From the NCBI GenBank assembly GCA_900544395.1, contig UQVC01000011.1, positions 1 through 64,000 on the forward strand: a stretch of 64,000 bases of DNA, written 5' to 3'. This DNA is from an uncultured Ruminococcus sp. Lineage in GTDB: Bacteria; Bacillota; Clostridia; Lachnospirales; Lachnospiraceae. The position numbers were made by a program, and so were the translations under genes. The notes beneath the pieces are model-generated. The model was not told where the DNA came from, did no database searches, and saw nothing but the letters and a program-made list of their open reading frames with translations. How positions within the stretch are numbered: the first letter of the stretch is position 1; every line of letters begins with the position of its first letter. This document shows positions 1 to 8,345 of the stretch, one piece after another.

Positions 1-36
1 TTCGGGAAGCTGTGGCAACAAAGACAGTGCAAATAG
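1..36 (+). CDS. C-terminal end of an upstream gene, probably ABC exporter half
   Basis: Frame 1 stays open from the window edge to a TAG at 34-36 and encodes the tail FGKLWQQRQCK. A tail of the form 'KLWQQQ' is common at the end of ABC exporter ATPase domains. The next gene starts 12 bases later behind an AAGGAG site, as expected for a heterodimeric exporter pair. Only eleven residues are visible, so the assignment rests on context. Confidence 0.5.
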   Translation, partial: FGKLWQQRQCK

Positions 37-48
37 AAGGAGCAGAGA

Positions 49-1773
49 ATGAAAAAAGAAACTGAGATTCAGAGCATACGGAAACAGTATTTGAAAGAAA
101 TTGTTTGTCAAAGCAGAAAATGGCTTGTGATGGCAGGGATTGCGATGTTGATTTTAAGTATTTATAATATTGTGATTTCATGGCTGCTGCAGACGATTAT
201 TGACATTGTATCAGGAGACAGCTCAATGACGATTTTGCAGGTTGGTATAATTGCAATGATAACATTTTTGATATTTATAGCGGCGTACATGATTTATCGA
301 GTGGCACGACCAAAATATTTATATCAGGCGATGTTGTGTTATAAACAAAAGATATTTTGTAAAATGATTGATAAAAATCTTTCATCCTTCCGTAAAGAAA
401 ATACCAGCCAGTATCTTTCCATGTATACAAATGATGCAAAAATGATAGAAATGTATTATTTTGACAGCGTTCTGGAAATGATTGATCTGACGGTCAGTTT
501 TGTGGGAGCATTGTTGCTGATGCTATGGTATAGTCCGATACTGACAGTATTGGGGGTGATACTGTCTGTTTTGCCGATGGCAGCATCATTGCCGATTGCA
601 AATAAAATGTCGGAGTCTGAAAGAAAAGTTTCTGATGGAAACGGTGAGTTTATGAGTATTGTAAGGGACATTCTTCAGGGATTTCCTGTTATCAAAAGCT
701 TTCAGGCAGAAAAAGAAATGAAGAAGAATTTTTTCAGGGAAAATGAAAGAATGGAACATCTGAAGTATCAAAGTCGTTACATAGAAGAAAGCATCAATTT
801 GTGGGGAACAGCAGCAAGTGTAATGATGCGATTAGGAATTTTTCTGATTGGAGCCTGGATGTCGATTTCAGGATATGGTGTTACACCGGGGATTGTGTTG
901 GTATTTCTTCAATTAATGAATTATGTGATTTCTCCGATCGAGAGGATACCTTCTATTTTGGCAAAGCGAAAAGCCGCGATTGGGCTGATTGAAAAAATGC
1001 TGGTAAGTGTGCAGATCAATCAGGAGAAAAGAAAGGAAAACAAAATAGGAATGCTGAAAAAAGGAATTTCGTTGAAGGATGTCAGTGTCAGTATCGGCAA
1101 CAAGAATGTTCTTCAGCATTTAAACTTTGAGTTTGAAATTGGAAAAAAGTATGCAGTTGTGGGAAGTTCCGGAGCAGGAAAATCAACACTGATCAATACA
1201 ATCATGGGTGGATTTTCACCAGTGCAGGGAGCAGTTTTATTTGATGGAATAGACAGCAGAGAGATTCAGCCGGAATCTTTGTTTCAGGTAATGGCACTGG
1301 TGCAGCAATCGGTATTTGTATTCCGTGATACGATCCGAAATAATATCACATTATTCAAAGAATTTAATGAGGAAAAATTGAAAAAAGCAGCAGATCAGGC
1401 TGGTTTGCGAGAATTGATAGACAAACGCGGGTTAAATGACAGTTGTGGAGAAAATGGAAACAAGCTGTCAGGTGGGGAAAGACAGCGCATTGCAATAGCA
1501 AGGGCATTGCTGAGAGGAAGTCAGGTGTTATTACTGGATGAAGCAACCGCAGCATTGGACAATCAAACATCGTACGCCGTGATTGATGCTGTTTTATCAA
1601 TGAAAGAAATGACGGAGATTATTGTAACGCACCGGCTAGAGGAAAAGCTGTTGTATCAGTATGATGAGATTTTGGTTATGCATGCAGGAAAAATTGTCGA
1701 AAAGGGAACATTTCAGGAGTTAATGCAAAAGAAAGGCTTTTTCTATTCATTATATGTGGTTTCAAAGGAATAA
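49..1773 (+). CDS. ABC transporter, fused permease and ATPase (exporter half)
   Basis: A 574-residue type IV ABC exporter half-transporter. The N-terminal 310 residues hold about six hydrophobic membrane spans. The ATPase domain follows, with Walker A GSSGAGKST near residue 371, signature LSGGERQR near 473, Walker B VLLLDEATAALD near 494 and an H-loop histidine in VTHRLEE. All catalytic residues for ATP hydrolysis appear intact. The preceding gene, cut by the window edge, probably encodes the partner half. Such pairs export peptides, lipids or drugs, and the substrate cannot be told from sequence. A strong hairpin terminator directly follows the stop, so the transcript ends here. Confidence 0.93.
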   Translation: MKKETEIQSIRKQYLKEIVCQSRKWLVMAGIAMLILSIYNIVISWLLQTIIDIVSGDSSMTILQVGIIAMITFLIFIAAYMIYRVARPKYLYQAMLCYKQKIFCKMIDKNLSSFRKENTSQYLSMYTNDAKMIEMYYFDSVLEMIDLTVSFVGALLLMLWYSPILTVLGVILSVLPMAASLPIANKMSESERKVSDGNGEFMSIVRDILQGFPVIKSFQAEKEMKKNFFRENERMEHLKYQSRYIEESINLWGTAASVMMRLGIFLIGAWMSISGYGVTPGIVLVFLQLMNYVISPIERIPSILAKRKAAIGLIEKMLVSVQINQEKRKENKIGMLKKGISLKDVSVSIGNKNVLQHLNFEFEIGKKYAVVGSSGAGKSTLINTIMGGFSPVQGAVLFDGIDSREIQPESLFQVMALVQQSVFVFRDTIRNNITLFKEFNEEKLKKAADQAGLRELIDKRGLNDSCGENGNKLSGGERQRIAIARALLRGSQVLLLDEATAALDNQTSYAVIDAVLSMKEMTEIIVTHRLEEKLLYQYDEILVMHAGKIVEKGTFQELMQKKGFFYSLYVVSKE

Positions 1774-1823
1774 AAAGACGGCGGCTCCACTTTTTCAGAA
1801 AGTGGAGTCAGTCGTCCTTTTTG
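1773..1823. terminator. Bidirectional intrinsic terminator
   Basis: A long hairpin has core arms GGCTCCACTTT and AAAGTGGAGTC, extended outward by AAAAAGACG/CGTCCTTTTT. It carries a T-run on the plus strand and an A-run on the other side. It lies between two convergent stop codons and can serve both the ABC gene and the minus-strand DUF4097 gene. Confidence 0.88.
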
Positions 1824-3137
1824 CTAACGGATTTGGATATTTCCGCTTTCACATTCTATCTGAATTTTATTTTTTGCCTCTGGATTTGTGCTGTAGGAAA
1901 CCTCAGAGGAGTCGTCTTCATCGGAGACAATGCCGTCAGCCTTGCCGGAAGGGAGCGAGATATCTCCGTATTCTGTAAGAAGATTGAATCCGTAGGAATC
2001 AAATTTGTCCGGCAGTTGTATGGCGATATCTCCGTCTTCGCTCTTGCAGCTAAGAGAGCCAAGTTTTGCGGCAATCAGATTCAGATCACCATAGGATAAC
2101 GTAAAGTCCGCATTTTCACTGGAAAATTGATTCAGAGAAATACTGCCGCTGTCATTTTTTACAGAAATCCTTTTTACGCTGCTGGTATCCGCCGAAAGAT
2201 CACCGGAATCCAGAGTTAAAACAGCGTTATCAGAAAGCTGGGTATCTGTCAGGGAAATATCCCCATATTCTGAAGTTGCCTCCAGGGATTTTCCGGTTAC
2301 TTGAGCCAGAGAAATAGTGCCACTATCATTGGTGATCCTGGCAGCGCCCAGAGCGCTGTTTTTGATTGTGAGGGTTCCGGAGTTTAAAGTCATGTCGGAT
2401 GCATTTTTCACAGCAGCGTTATCAAGCTGGATATCCCCGTAGTCCGTTTCGAGATGAAGATCATCTGAAGTGCAGGAATCCAGAGAAATGTTCCCGCTGT
2501 CATTGTAAATCGTGACTGTCTTTCCAGAGAGTGTATCAGCATTTAGCTGTCCGGCACCTAAATTCAGAGCAAGCGATTCCTTGCTTTTGATATTCTTAAG
2601 TGTGACATCTCCATAGTCACATCCGATGCCAAAATCGGAGGCAGTAAGATCCGATGCGTGGATATTTCCGGAGTCACTGTAGAGCTTGCAGCTGTTTAAT
2701 TCTGCTTTTTGGGGAACGTACAGTGTCACTTCGCGTTCGGAGCTTTGGGAATCGTGAAAACCAAATCCTATGATGGCAATGGGCTCCCGGTTCTCCTGAG
2801 TCAGGGTGAGCTTGCCGTCTGTACAGGAGAAAGCCGGCTTTGGGTATTCACCGGGCAGATTATACTCCAGGTAAAAGGAGTTGTCTGCAGACGGCAGAAT
2901 CCGGATGTTGGCATAGGATAAAATTTTAATGTCAATGTCTTTTACAGAGTCCAGTTTCTTTTTTTTCAGAATAAATGGTTGTTTCTCCTCTTCCATACTG
3001 TCAGCAGAGATAAATTTGCCGTCAGAAAAGACAAATCCAAACCGACCGCCCATCATGTATCCGACTCCAGTTAAAAGGACTCCGGCAGTTAGTGTGACTG
3101 CGGAAATTGTCAGAATGATTTTTTTACTTTTCTTCAT
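1824..3137 (-). CDS. DUF4097-family beta-strand repeat protein, membrane anchored
   Basis: A 437-residue protein with an N-terminal hydrophobic anchor (about residues 7-30). It then has a long run of imperfect repeats of about 20-25 residues, in which units like NDSGNISL, SEYGDISL and LDSGDLSA recur. This is the DUF4097 pattern, predicted to form a right-handed beta-helix outside the membrane. It is the last gene of a three-gene minus-strand operon and overlaps the HAAS gene by 14 bases. PadR, HAAS/DUF1700 and DUF4097 genes commonly occur together in Bacillota and are thought to form a cell-envelope sensing or stress module. The biochemical function is unknown. Family call is firm, role is inference. 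Confidence 0.88.
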   Translation of the reverse strand: MKKSKKIILTISAVTLTAGVLLTGVGYMMGGRFGFVFSDGKFISADSMEEEKQPFILKKKKLDSVKDIDIKILSYANIRILPSADNSFYLEYNLPGEYPKPAFSCTDGKLTLTQENREPIAIIGFGFHDSQSSEREVTLYVPQKAELNSCKLYSDSGNIHASDLTASDFGIGCDYGDVTLKNIKSKESLALNLGAGQLNADTLSGKTVTIYNDSGNISLDSCTSDDLHLETDYGDIQLDNAAVKNASDMTLNSGTLTIKNSALGAARITNDSGTISLAQVTGKSLEATSEYGDISLTDTQLSDNAVLTLDSGDLSADTSSVKRISVKNDSGSISLNQFSSENADFTLSYGDLNLIAAKLGSLSCKSEDGDIAIQLPDKFDSYGFNLLTEYGDISLPSGKADGIVSDEDDSSEVSYSTNPEAKNKIQIECESGNIQIR

Positions 3138-3720
3138 GTCTTCTTCCTCCTCTTCTCACAAGTCTGCCGAGCAGTCCGGCAAGTTTGACGATCAACCAGC
3201 GGGCAAGTAATATGGTAAAATATGTGACCAGAATGCCGCATCCGATCATCATCAGAGAGAAACCGATGGTGATCAGTCCTCCGCCAAAGGTCTGAGGAAT
3301 AATTGCAATCCCTCCGATAATGCCGAGTATGCTTCCTGCGACTGCGGCAAGTGCGGAAATTAAGATACCGCCAACAACAGCCAGGATTCCCAGAATGACA
3401 GCTCCGATCACGGCCAAAATCCCAAGTGCCAGAGGCAGTGCGATCGGGGCTGCAAACAATGCCAGGACTGCAATCCACAGTGCAGAAAAGCGGCGTTTCA
3501 TGGTTTTGGGCGGTTTGGCGGCATTTTCCTGTGCCAGATCCAGGATCAGTGCAGAAGCAGCTTCTTCCGGTGTTCCCAGATCCTGGATTGCTTTTTGTTC
3601 ATGTTCGGTTCCTGCATCTTCAAAATATTCTTCAAAATAGTCCATTGCTTTATCGTAATCTTTTTTTGGAAGCCGACGAAGCTGGTAAGCAAGTTTTTTC
3701 ATATACTCTTTCTTAGTCAT
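3124..3720 (-). CDS. DUF1700/HAAS-domain membrane protein
   Basis: A 198-residue protein. Residues 1-70 form a helical domain, beginning MTKKEYMKKLAYQLRRLP and containing DYFEEYFEDAG, that matches the HAAS (DUF1700) domain. Several hydrophobic membrane segments fill about residues 85-185, rich in Gly, Ala and Ile, and the C-terminus is basic. The start overlaps the PadR stop and the end overlaps the DUF4097 start, which implies translational coupling. HAAS domains are linked by genome context to PadR regulators and are proposed to be signal-transducing adaptors. No enzymatic motif is visible. Confidence 0.88.
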   Translation of the reverse strand: MTKKEYMKKLAYQLRRLPKKDYDKAMDYFEEYFEDAGTEHEQKAIQDLGTPEEAASALILDLAQENAAKPPKTMKRRFSALWIAVLALFAAPIALPLALGILAVIGAVILGILAVVGGILISALAAVAGSILGIIGGIAIIPQTFGGGLITIGFSLMMIGCGILVTYFTILLARWLIVKLAGLLGRLVRRGGRRHEEK

Positions 3721-4042
3721 TTCCCATTCCTCCGTTTACAATGTCATCAATGATCGTGATGTATTCCTTCCATTCTTGTTTTAGTTGTTTCTGGTGAAGG
3801 ATACCGTTTTCTGTGATCTGATAATATTTCCGGTTGCGTCCCTGGAACTGCTGATCGTAAGTAATGACATATCCATTTTCCTGTAATCGCTTCAAGATCG
3901 GATACAGCGCAGAATCTTTGGTGTCTGACACCCTTTTGATGATCTGGCTGATCTGGTATCCGTAGGCATCTCCCTCTGCGACAATGGAAAGAACCAGAAA
4001 ATCAAACATGGGGGTATTGAGTGTAAATGTCATAAAATCCAT
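3713..4042 (-). CDS. PadR-family transcriptional regulator
   Basis: A 109-residue PadR-type winged-helix repressor. It shows the family pattern: YGYQISQIIKR, then ALYPILKRLQENGYV in the recognition helix and wing region, then a YYQITENG segment. It heads the operon with the HAAS and DUF4097 genes and is probably autoregulatory. A perfect inverted repeat lies over its own promoter, about 53-77 bases upstream of its start. PadR proteins of this short class often control envelope or drug-response genes. The ligand is unknown. Confidence 0.93.
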   Translation of the reverse strand: MDFMTFTLNTPMFDFLVLSIVAEGDAYGYQISQIIKRVSDTKDSALYPILKRLQENGYVITYDQQFQGRNRKYYQITENGILHQKQLKQEWKEYITIIDDIVNGGMGND

Positions 4043-4094
4043 CCCTTCCTTTCCTGTATTTGATAGGTTTGTAAACCGTATATCTATCTTGTGA

Positions 4095-4119
4095 GTATAT
4101 TATAGAAAATATAATATAC
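4095..4119. promoter_or_regulatory. Perfect palindrome, probable PadR operator
   Basis: Arms GTATATTATA (4095-4104) and TATAATATAC (4110-4119) are exact reverse complements around a 5-base spacer. One arm contains the -10 box of the padR promoter and the other lies in the spacer, so a bound dimer would block RNA polymerase. PadR regulators usually bind AT-rich dyads at their own promoter. That this regulator binds here is inference. Confidence 0.65.
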
Positions 4120-4127
4120 GCGGTCAA
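4099..4127 (-). promoter_or_regulatory. Sigma-A promoter of the padR operon
   Basis: On the minus strand, TTGACC (4127-4122) and TATAAT (4104-4099) are separated by 17 bases, a near-consensus housekeeping promoter. The expected start of transcription is near 4092, about 50 bases before the padR start codon. Confidence 0.75.
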
Positions 4128-4180
4128 TATATATAAACTTAAGAATTCTAAAGACTTTCTAAAGGTGCATGCGATTGCCG

Positions 4181-4209
4181 TTGACAGGGAGAGGAAGCAA
4201 GGATATGAT
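4181..4209 (+). promoter_or_regulatory. Sigma-A promoter of the two-component operon
   Basis: TTGACA (4181-4186) and TATGAT (4204-4209) are 17 bases apart. The predicted transcription start near 4216 leaves a short leader with an AAAGGGGAAGG ribosome-binding site before the ATG at 4240. Confidence 0.75.
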
Positions 4210-4239
4210 TTTGATAGAAACGCGTGAAAGGGGAAGGAC

Positions 4240-4911
4240 ATGTATAAAATATTGATTGTGGAAGACGACTGTGTGATTGCAGATAAAATGAAAGAGCATC
4301 TGGAAAAGTGGGATTATGAAGTGGCATGTATCCGGGATTTTAAGCGGGTACAGGAAGAGTATACGGCATTTGATCCACATCTTGTGATCATGGATATTAT
4401 TCTGCCGTTTTATAATGGATTTCACTGGTGTACCCAGATCCGGCAGATCTCCAGTGTGCCAATCCTGTTTCTTTCCTCGGCAAGTGATAATATGAATATT
4501 GTGATGGCGATGAATATGGGCGGGGATGATTTTGTGGAGAAGCCGTTTGATCTGAATGTTTTGACAGCAAAGATCCAGGCATTGCTCCGCAGAGCCTATT
4601 CCTTTGCAGGTCAGCTGAATGTACTGGAATATAAAGATGTGATCCTGAATTTGAATGATGCTGCTGTGACGTTTCATGGAGAACGGTTGGAACTGACGAA
4701 AAATGATTTTAAGATTTTGCAGATCCTCATGGAGAATGCAGGAAAGATCGTAAAGCGTGACCGAATCATGGAGCGGTTGTGGGAAAGTGATGAGTTTATT
4801 GACGATAATACGCTGACAGTAAACATGACAAGACTTCGGAAGAAGCTGGAGGGTATCGGAATCTGCGAGTTTATCAGCACAAAGAAAGGAATCGGGTACG
4901 TGATCGAATGA
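4240..4911 (+). CDS. Response regulator, OmpR/BceR type
   Basis: A 223-residue DNA-binding response regulator. The receiver domain (1-115) has the acidic pair at 9-10, phospho-acceptor Asp52 in VIMDIILP, and a conserved lysine in FVEKPFD. The OmpR-type winged helix follows (about 125-222), with TKNDFKILQILMENAGKIV and NTLTVNMTRLRKKL. It overlaps the kinase gene by 4 bases (ATGA). Closest known types are BceR/GraR regulators of antimicrobial-peptide detoxification, which normally control an adjacent BceAB-type ABC transporter. None is adjacent here, so the target is likely elsewhere. Confidence 0.93.
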   Translation: MYKILIVEDDCVIADKMKEHLEKWDYEVACIRDFKRVQEEYTAFDPHLVIMDIILPFYNGFHWCTQIRQISSVPILFLSSASDNMNIVMAMNMGGDDFVEKPFDLNVLTAKIQALLRRAYSFAGQLNVLEYKDVILNLNDAAVTFHGERLELTKNDFKILQILMENAGKIVKRDRIMERLWESDEFIDDNTLTVNMTRLRKKLEGIGICEFISTKKGIGYVIE

Positions 4912-5933
4912 GATTGTTGATTTCCTATTTAAAAGAGAAGCTTCCTATGTTGGGAGTGTATGCAGTGACGTTTGTGATCTTTTTGGTCTTATTCTGGTTG
5001 AAAGCAGTGCCAGTTGATGTAATCTGGTATGGAGCAGAGCTGACAGGAGTCTGGCTGGTTCTGTGCGGAGCCCTGGATTTTTATTGTTACCGGAAAAGGT
5101 GGCAGAAGCTGCAGGATGCAGAGGCGGCGCTTCCTTATGAACTGCGGGAATTTCCGGATGCCAGAAATAAGATCGAACTGGCGTATCAGGAAATAGCAGA
5201 AGATATATTTGCCTGGAGGGAGATGTTGGAAAATGAAGTGTTGCTGGGGAAAAAGGATGCATCGGATTATTACAGTCTTTGGGTACATCAGATTAAAACC
5301 CCGATTTCAGCCATGCATCTTTTGATCCAGTCCATGGAAGAGAAAGCAGTTGAATTTGAAGAACATGCAGAAGAAGTACTGGAATTTCTGGGGGAAATGA
5401 AGATGAAAGTATTTCAGACGGAAGAATATGTGGGAATGGTGCTTTCTTATCTGCGAATGGAGGACATGGGGACGGATCTGAAGTTTCAGTGGTATCCTGT
5501 GGGAGATATCATGCGGAAGGCGGTCCGAAAGTATTCTCAGATTTTCATTCTGAAACAGATTCATTTGAATTTCAAAGACAGCCGGGAAATGGTGCTGACC
5601 GATGAAAAATGGCTGTTGTTTGTCATCGAGCAGGTGTTGTCCAATGCACTGAAATATACGCAGACAGGCAGTATTGCTGTCTATATGGAAGGAAAGAAAC
5701 TGGTAGTGGAAGATACCGGGATCGGAATTGCGGCAGAGGATCTTCCTCGTATTTTTGAGCGCGGATTTACCGGATATAATGGTCGGGAGCATCAGAAATC
5801 AACAGGGATCGGTCTGTATTTGTGCCAGACGATACTCAAGAAGCTGGGACACAGCATTCGGGTACAATCTCAGGTAGGAAAAGGAACAAAGGTCTGGATC
5901 GATCTGGAGCGGGAACAGGTAGAGTGTGAGTGA
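4908..5933 (+). CDS. BceS-like intramembrane-sensing histidine kinase
   Basis: A 341-residue kinase. Two hydrophobic helices (about 13-31 and 40-58) are joined by only a few external residues, the layout of BceS/GraS kinases that sense through a partner transporter and not an extracellular domain. The phospho-accepting His127 lies in HQIKTPISAM. The ATP-binding domain shows an N-box (EQVLSNALKY), G1 (VEDTGIGI) and G2 (STGIGLYL). It is co-transcribed with the response regulator. Without a neighbouring BceAB transporter the stimulus is unclear. Confidence 0.92.
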   Translation: MRLLISYLKEKLPMLGVYAVTFVIFLVLFWLKAVPVDVIWYGAELTGVWLVLCGALDFYCYRKRWQKLQDAEAALPYELREFPDARNKIELAYQEIAEDIFAWREMLENEVLLGKKDASDYYSLWVHQIKTPISAMHLLIQSMEEKAVEFEEHAEEVLEFLGEMKMKVFQTEEYVGMVLSYLRMEDMGTDLKFQWYPVGDIMRKAVRKYSQIFILKQIHLNFKDSREMVLTDEKWLLFVIEQVLSNALKYTQTGSIAVYMEGKKLVVEDTGIGIAAEDLPRIFERGFTGYNGREHQKSTGIGLYLCQTILKKLGHSIRVQSQVGKGTKVWIDLEREQVECE

Positions 5934-6047
5934 AATTATCAGTTTGGAAACAAAAAAATCACAACAGCAAGAATACTAAAAATGAAAGCAAGAAGAAAAT
6001 TGACGAAAGCGGGGATTTCTTTTATCCTTAATTTATACAAAGTAGAC

Positions 6048-6053
6048 TATAAT
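6048..6053 (+). promoter_or_regulatory. -10 box of the GH112 gene
   Basis: A perfect TATAAT lies only 23 bases before the preferred start codon. No good -35 box is found 16-18 bases upstream, which suggests dependence on an activator. The implied transcript start near 6060 excludes the in-frame TTG at 6053 as start codon. Confidence 0.55.
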
Positions 6054-6076
6054 TGAGAAGAGAGAGGAGAATGATT

Positions 6077-8239
6077 GTGAAAGAGTGTACGAGCGGAAGA
6101 GTTACGATTCCTACAGATGTGGACGTTGTGCCGGAAACACTGGATCTGGTAAAACGCTGGGGGGCAGATGCCATCCGTGACTGTGACGGAACGGATTATC
6201 CGGAAGAATTAAAAAATGTAGATGCAAAAGTATATTCGACTTATTATACAACAAGAAAAGACAACGAGTGGGCAAAGGCGAATCCGGATGAGATTCAGCA
6301 GATGTATATTATGACTCCTTTTTATACAGCAGTGGGAGATTGTTTGTCGATCCATCTGATGAACCATCTGTATCCGGATATGCTGAAGGTGAACGACCAT
6401 GATGATATTACAAGATGGTGGGAAGTCATCGACCGTACGACAGCAGAAGTTGTACCGGTGGAGCAGTGGAGTTATGACAGCGAGAGCGGAGATGTGACGA
6501 TCCACAACGCCAAAGCATTTCATGATTATACCGTAAGTTTTCTTGCTTATATTATGTGGGATCCGGTACATATGTACAATGCAGTGACCAATGGATGGAC
6601 AGACTTTGAAAAGCAGATCACATTTGACGTGCGTCAGCCAAAGACACACAAATATTCCATGGAGCGTCTGAGAAAATATATTCAGGACAATCCGCATATT
6701 GATGTGATTCGCTATACCACGTTCTTCCATCAGTTTACTCTGATCTTTGATGAGCTGGCAAGAGAACGTTATGTAGACTGGTATGGATATTCTGCTTCTG
6801 TAAGCCCCTATATCCTGGAGCAGTTTGAAGAGGAAGTGGGATACAAGTTCCGTCCGGAATTTATCATCGATCAGGGATATATGAACAACACATATCGTAT
6901 CCCGTCCAAAGAATTTAAAGATTTCCAGGCATTCCAGAGAAGAGAAGTTGCCAAACTTGCAAAAGAGATGGTAGACATCACACACGAATGTGGAAAAGAA
7001 GCCATGATGTTCTTGGGAGATCACTGGATCGGAATGGAACCGTTTATGGATGAGTTCAAGACCATCGGTTTGGATGCAGTGGTAGGAAGTGTGGGCAATG
7101 GTGCGACACTTCGTCTGATCAGCGATATCGAAGGTGTAAAATATACCGAAGGAAGATTCCTGCCATACTTCTTCCCGGATACGTTCCACGAAGGCGGAGA
7201 TCCGGTCAAAGAAGCCAAAGTCAACTGGGTGACAGCGAGACGTGCGATCTTAAGAAAACCGATCGACCGGATCGGATACGGCGGATATCTGAAACTGGCG
7301 ATGGAGTTCCCGGAATTTATTGATTATGTAGAGAGTGTCTGCAACGAATTCCGCACACTGTATACCAATATCAAAGGAACCACACCATACTGCATCAAGA
7401 AAGTCGCAGTATTGAACTGCTGGGGCAAGATGCGTGCATGGGGAAATCATATGGTACATCATGCCATTTACTACAAACAGAACTATTCTTACGCAGGTGT
7501 GATCGAAGCTCTCAGCGGAGCGCCGTTTGATGTGAAATTCATCAGCTTTGATGATATTCGCGAAAATCCGACAATTCTGGATGATATCGATGTGGTTTTG
7601 AACATTGGAGATGCAGATACTGCTTATACAGGCGGAGAGAACTGGACGGATGAGACGATCGTGACAGCAATCAAGAGATTTGTCTATAATGGTGGTGGCT
7701 TCATCGGAGTCGGAGAGCCGGCAGCACATCAGTATGAAGGACATTTCTTCCAGCTGGCAACCATGATGGGCGTAGAAAAAGAGACAGGCTTTACACTGAA
7801 CATGGACAAATACAACTGGGAAGAGCACGATCATTTCATCATTGAAGACTGCAAAGGGGACATTGATTTCGGAGAAGGCAAGAAGAGTATTTTTGCACTG
7901 GATGGAACAACGATCATCAAACAGAATGACAAAGAAGTACAGCTTGCAGTGAATGAATTTGGAAAAGGACGCTGTGTCTATATCAGCGGACTTCCATACA
8001 GCTTTGAGAACAGCAGACTGTTATACCGTTCGATCATCTGGTCTTCTCATGATGAAGACGATCTGCACAAATGGTTCAGTACAAACTATAACGTAGAAGT
8101 ACATGCTTATGTGAAGAATGGAAAATACTGTGTAGTCAATAATACATACGAGCCACAGAGCACAACAGTATACCGTGGAGACGGAAGCAGTTTTGACCTG
8201 GATATGGATGCAAATGAGATCAGATGGTATGAGATCTAA
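6077..8239 (+). CDS. lnpA: GH112 galactosyl-N-acetylhexosamine phosphorylase
   Basis: The enzyme cleaves beta-1,3-galactosyl-N-acetylhexosamines (lacto-N-biose, galacto-N-biose) with phosphate, giving galactose-1-phosphate and the N-acetylhexosamine. It lets gut bacteria use mucin and milk glycans in the cytoplasm. About 720 residues match the GH112 layout: a TIM barrel, with MMFLGDHWIG carrying the catalytic-acid aspartate at residue 315 (Asp313 in the Bifidobacterium enzyme), then a glutaminase-like region with GGGFIGVGEP, then a C-terminal beta domain. There is no signal peptide. GTG at 6077 is preferred because AGGAG at 6065-6069 is spaced 7 bases from it and only 1 base from the ATG at 6071. 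Some GH112 members prefer galactosyl-rhamnose, so exact specificity is open. Confidence 0.9.
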   Translation: MKECTSGRVTIPTDVDVVPETLDLVKRWGADAIRDCDGTDYPEELKNVDAKVYSTYYTTRKDNEWAKANPDEIQQMYIMTPFYTAVGDCLSIHLMNHLYPDMLKVNDHDDITRWWEVIDRTTAEVVPVEQWSYDSESGDVTIHNAKAFHDYTVSFLAYIMWDPVHMYNAVTNGWTDFEKQITFDVRQPKTHKYSMERLRKYIQDNPHIDVIRYTTFFHQFTLIFDELARERYVDWYGYSASVSPYILEQFEEEVGYKFRPEFIIDQGYMNNTYRIPSKEFKDFQAFQRREVAKLAKEMVDITHECGKEAMMFLGDHWIGMEPFMDEFKTIGLDAVVGSVGNGATLRLISDIEGVKYTEGRFLPYFFPDTFHEGGDPVKEAKVNWVTARRAILRKPIDRIGYGGYLKLAMEFPEFIDYVESVCNEFRTLYTNIKGTTPYCIKKVAVLNCWGKMRAWGNHMVHHAIYYKQNYSYAGVIEALSGAPFDVKFISFDDIRENPTILDDIDVVLNIGDADTAYTGGENWTDETIVTAIKRFVYNGGGFIGVGEPAAHQYEGHFFQLATMMGVEKETGFTLNMDKYNWEEHDHFIIEDCKGDIDFGEGKKSIFALDGTTIIKQNDKEVQLAVNEFGKGRCVYISGLPYSFENSRLLYRSIIWSSHDEDDLHKWFSTNYNVEVHAYVKNGKYCVVNNTYEPQSTTVYRGDGSSFDLDMDANEIRWYEI

Positions 8240-8260
8240 GAAGAAATAAAAGAATAAAAG

Positions 8261-8332
8261 AAAGGCACTGCCTCTGGCAGGGATTGAGGTTTGATATGCG
8301 ACCCAATTCCTCCGGCGGCAGTGTCTTTTTTT
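8261..8332. terminator. Long hairpin terminator between convergent genes
   Basis: Outer arms AAAGGCACTGCC and GGCAGTGTCTTT enclose about 44 bases with further imperfect pairing (GGATTGAGGT with ACCCAATTCC). A T7 run follows on the plus strand and an A-rich run on the other. It separates the GH112 gene from the convergent AraC gene. Confidence 0.8.
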
Positions 8333-8345
8333 GTGAAATAGTCTG

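Noticed and set aside
4159..4677. 172-codon minus-strand open frame over the response regulator
   Set aside because: It lies antisense to a firmly identified receiver domain and covers the plus-strand promoter.
6209..7189. 326-codon open frame on the minus strand inside the GH112 gene
   Set aside because: The plus-strand protein is a clear GH112 enzyme with the catalytic motif; the antisense frame has no family-like features or ribosome-binding site.
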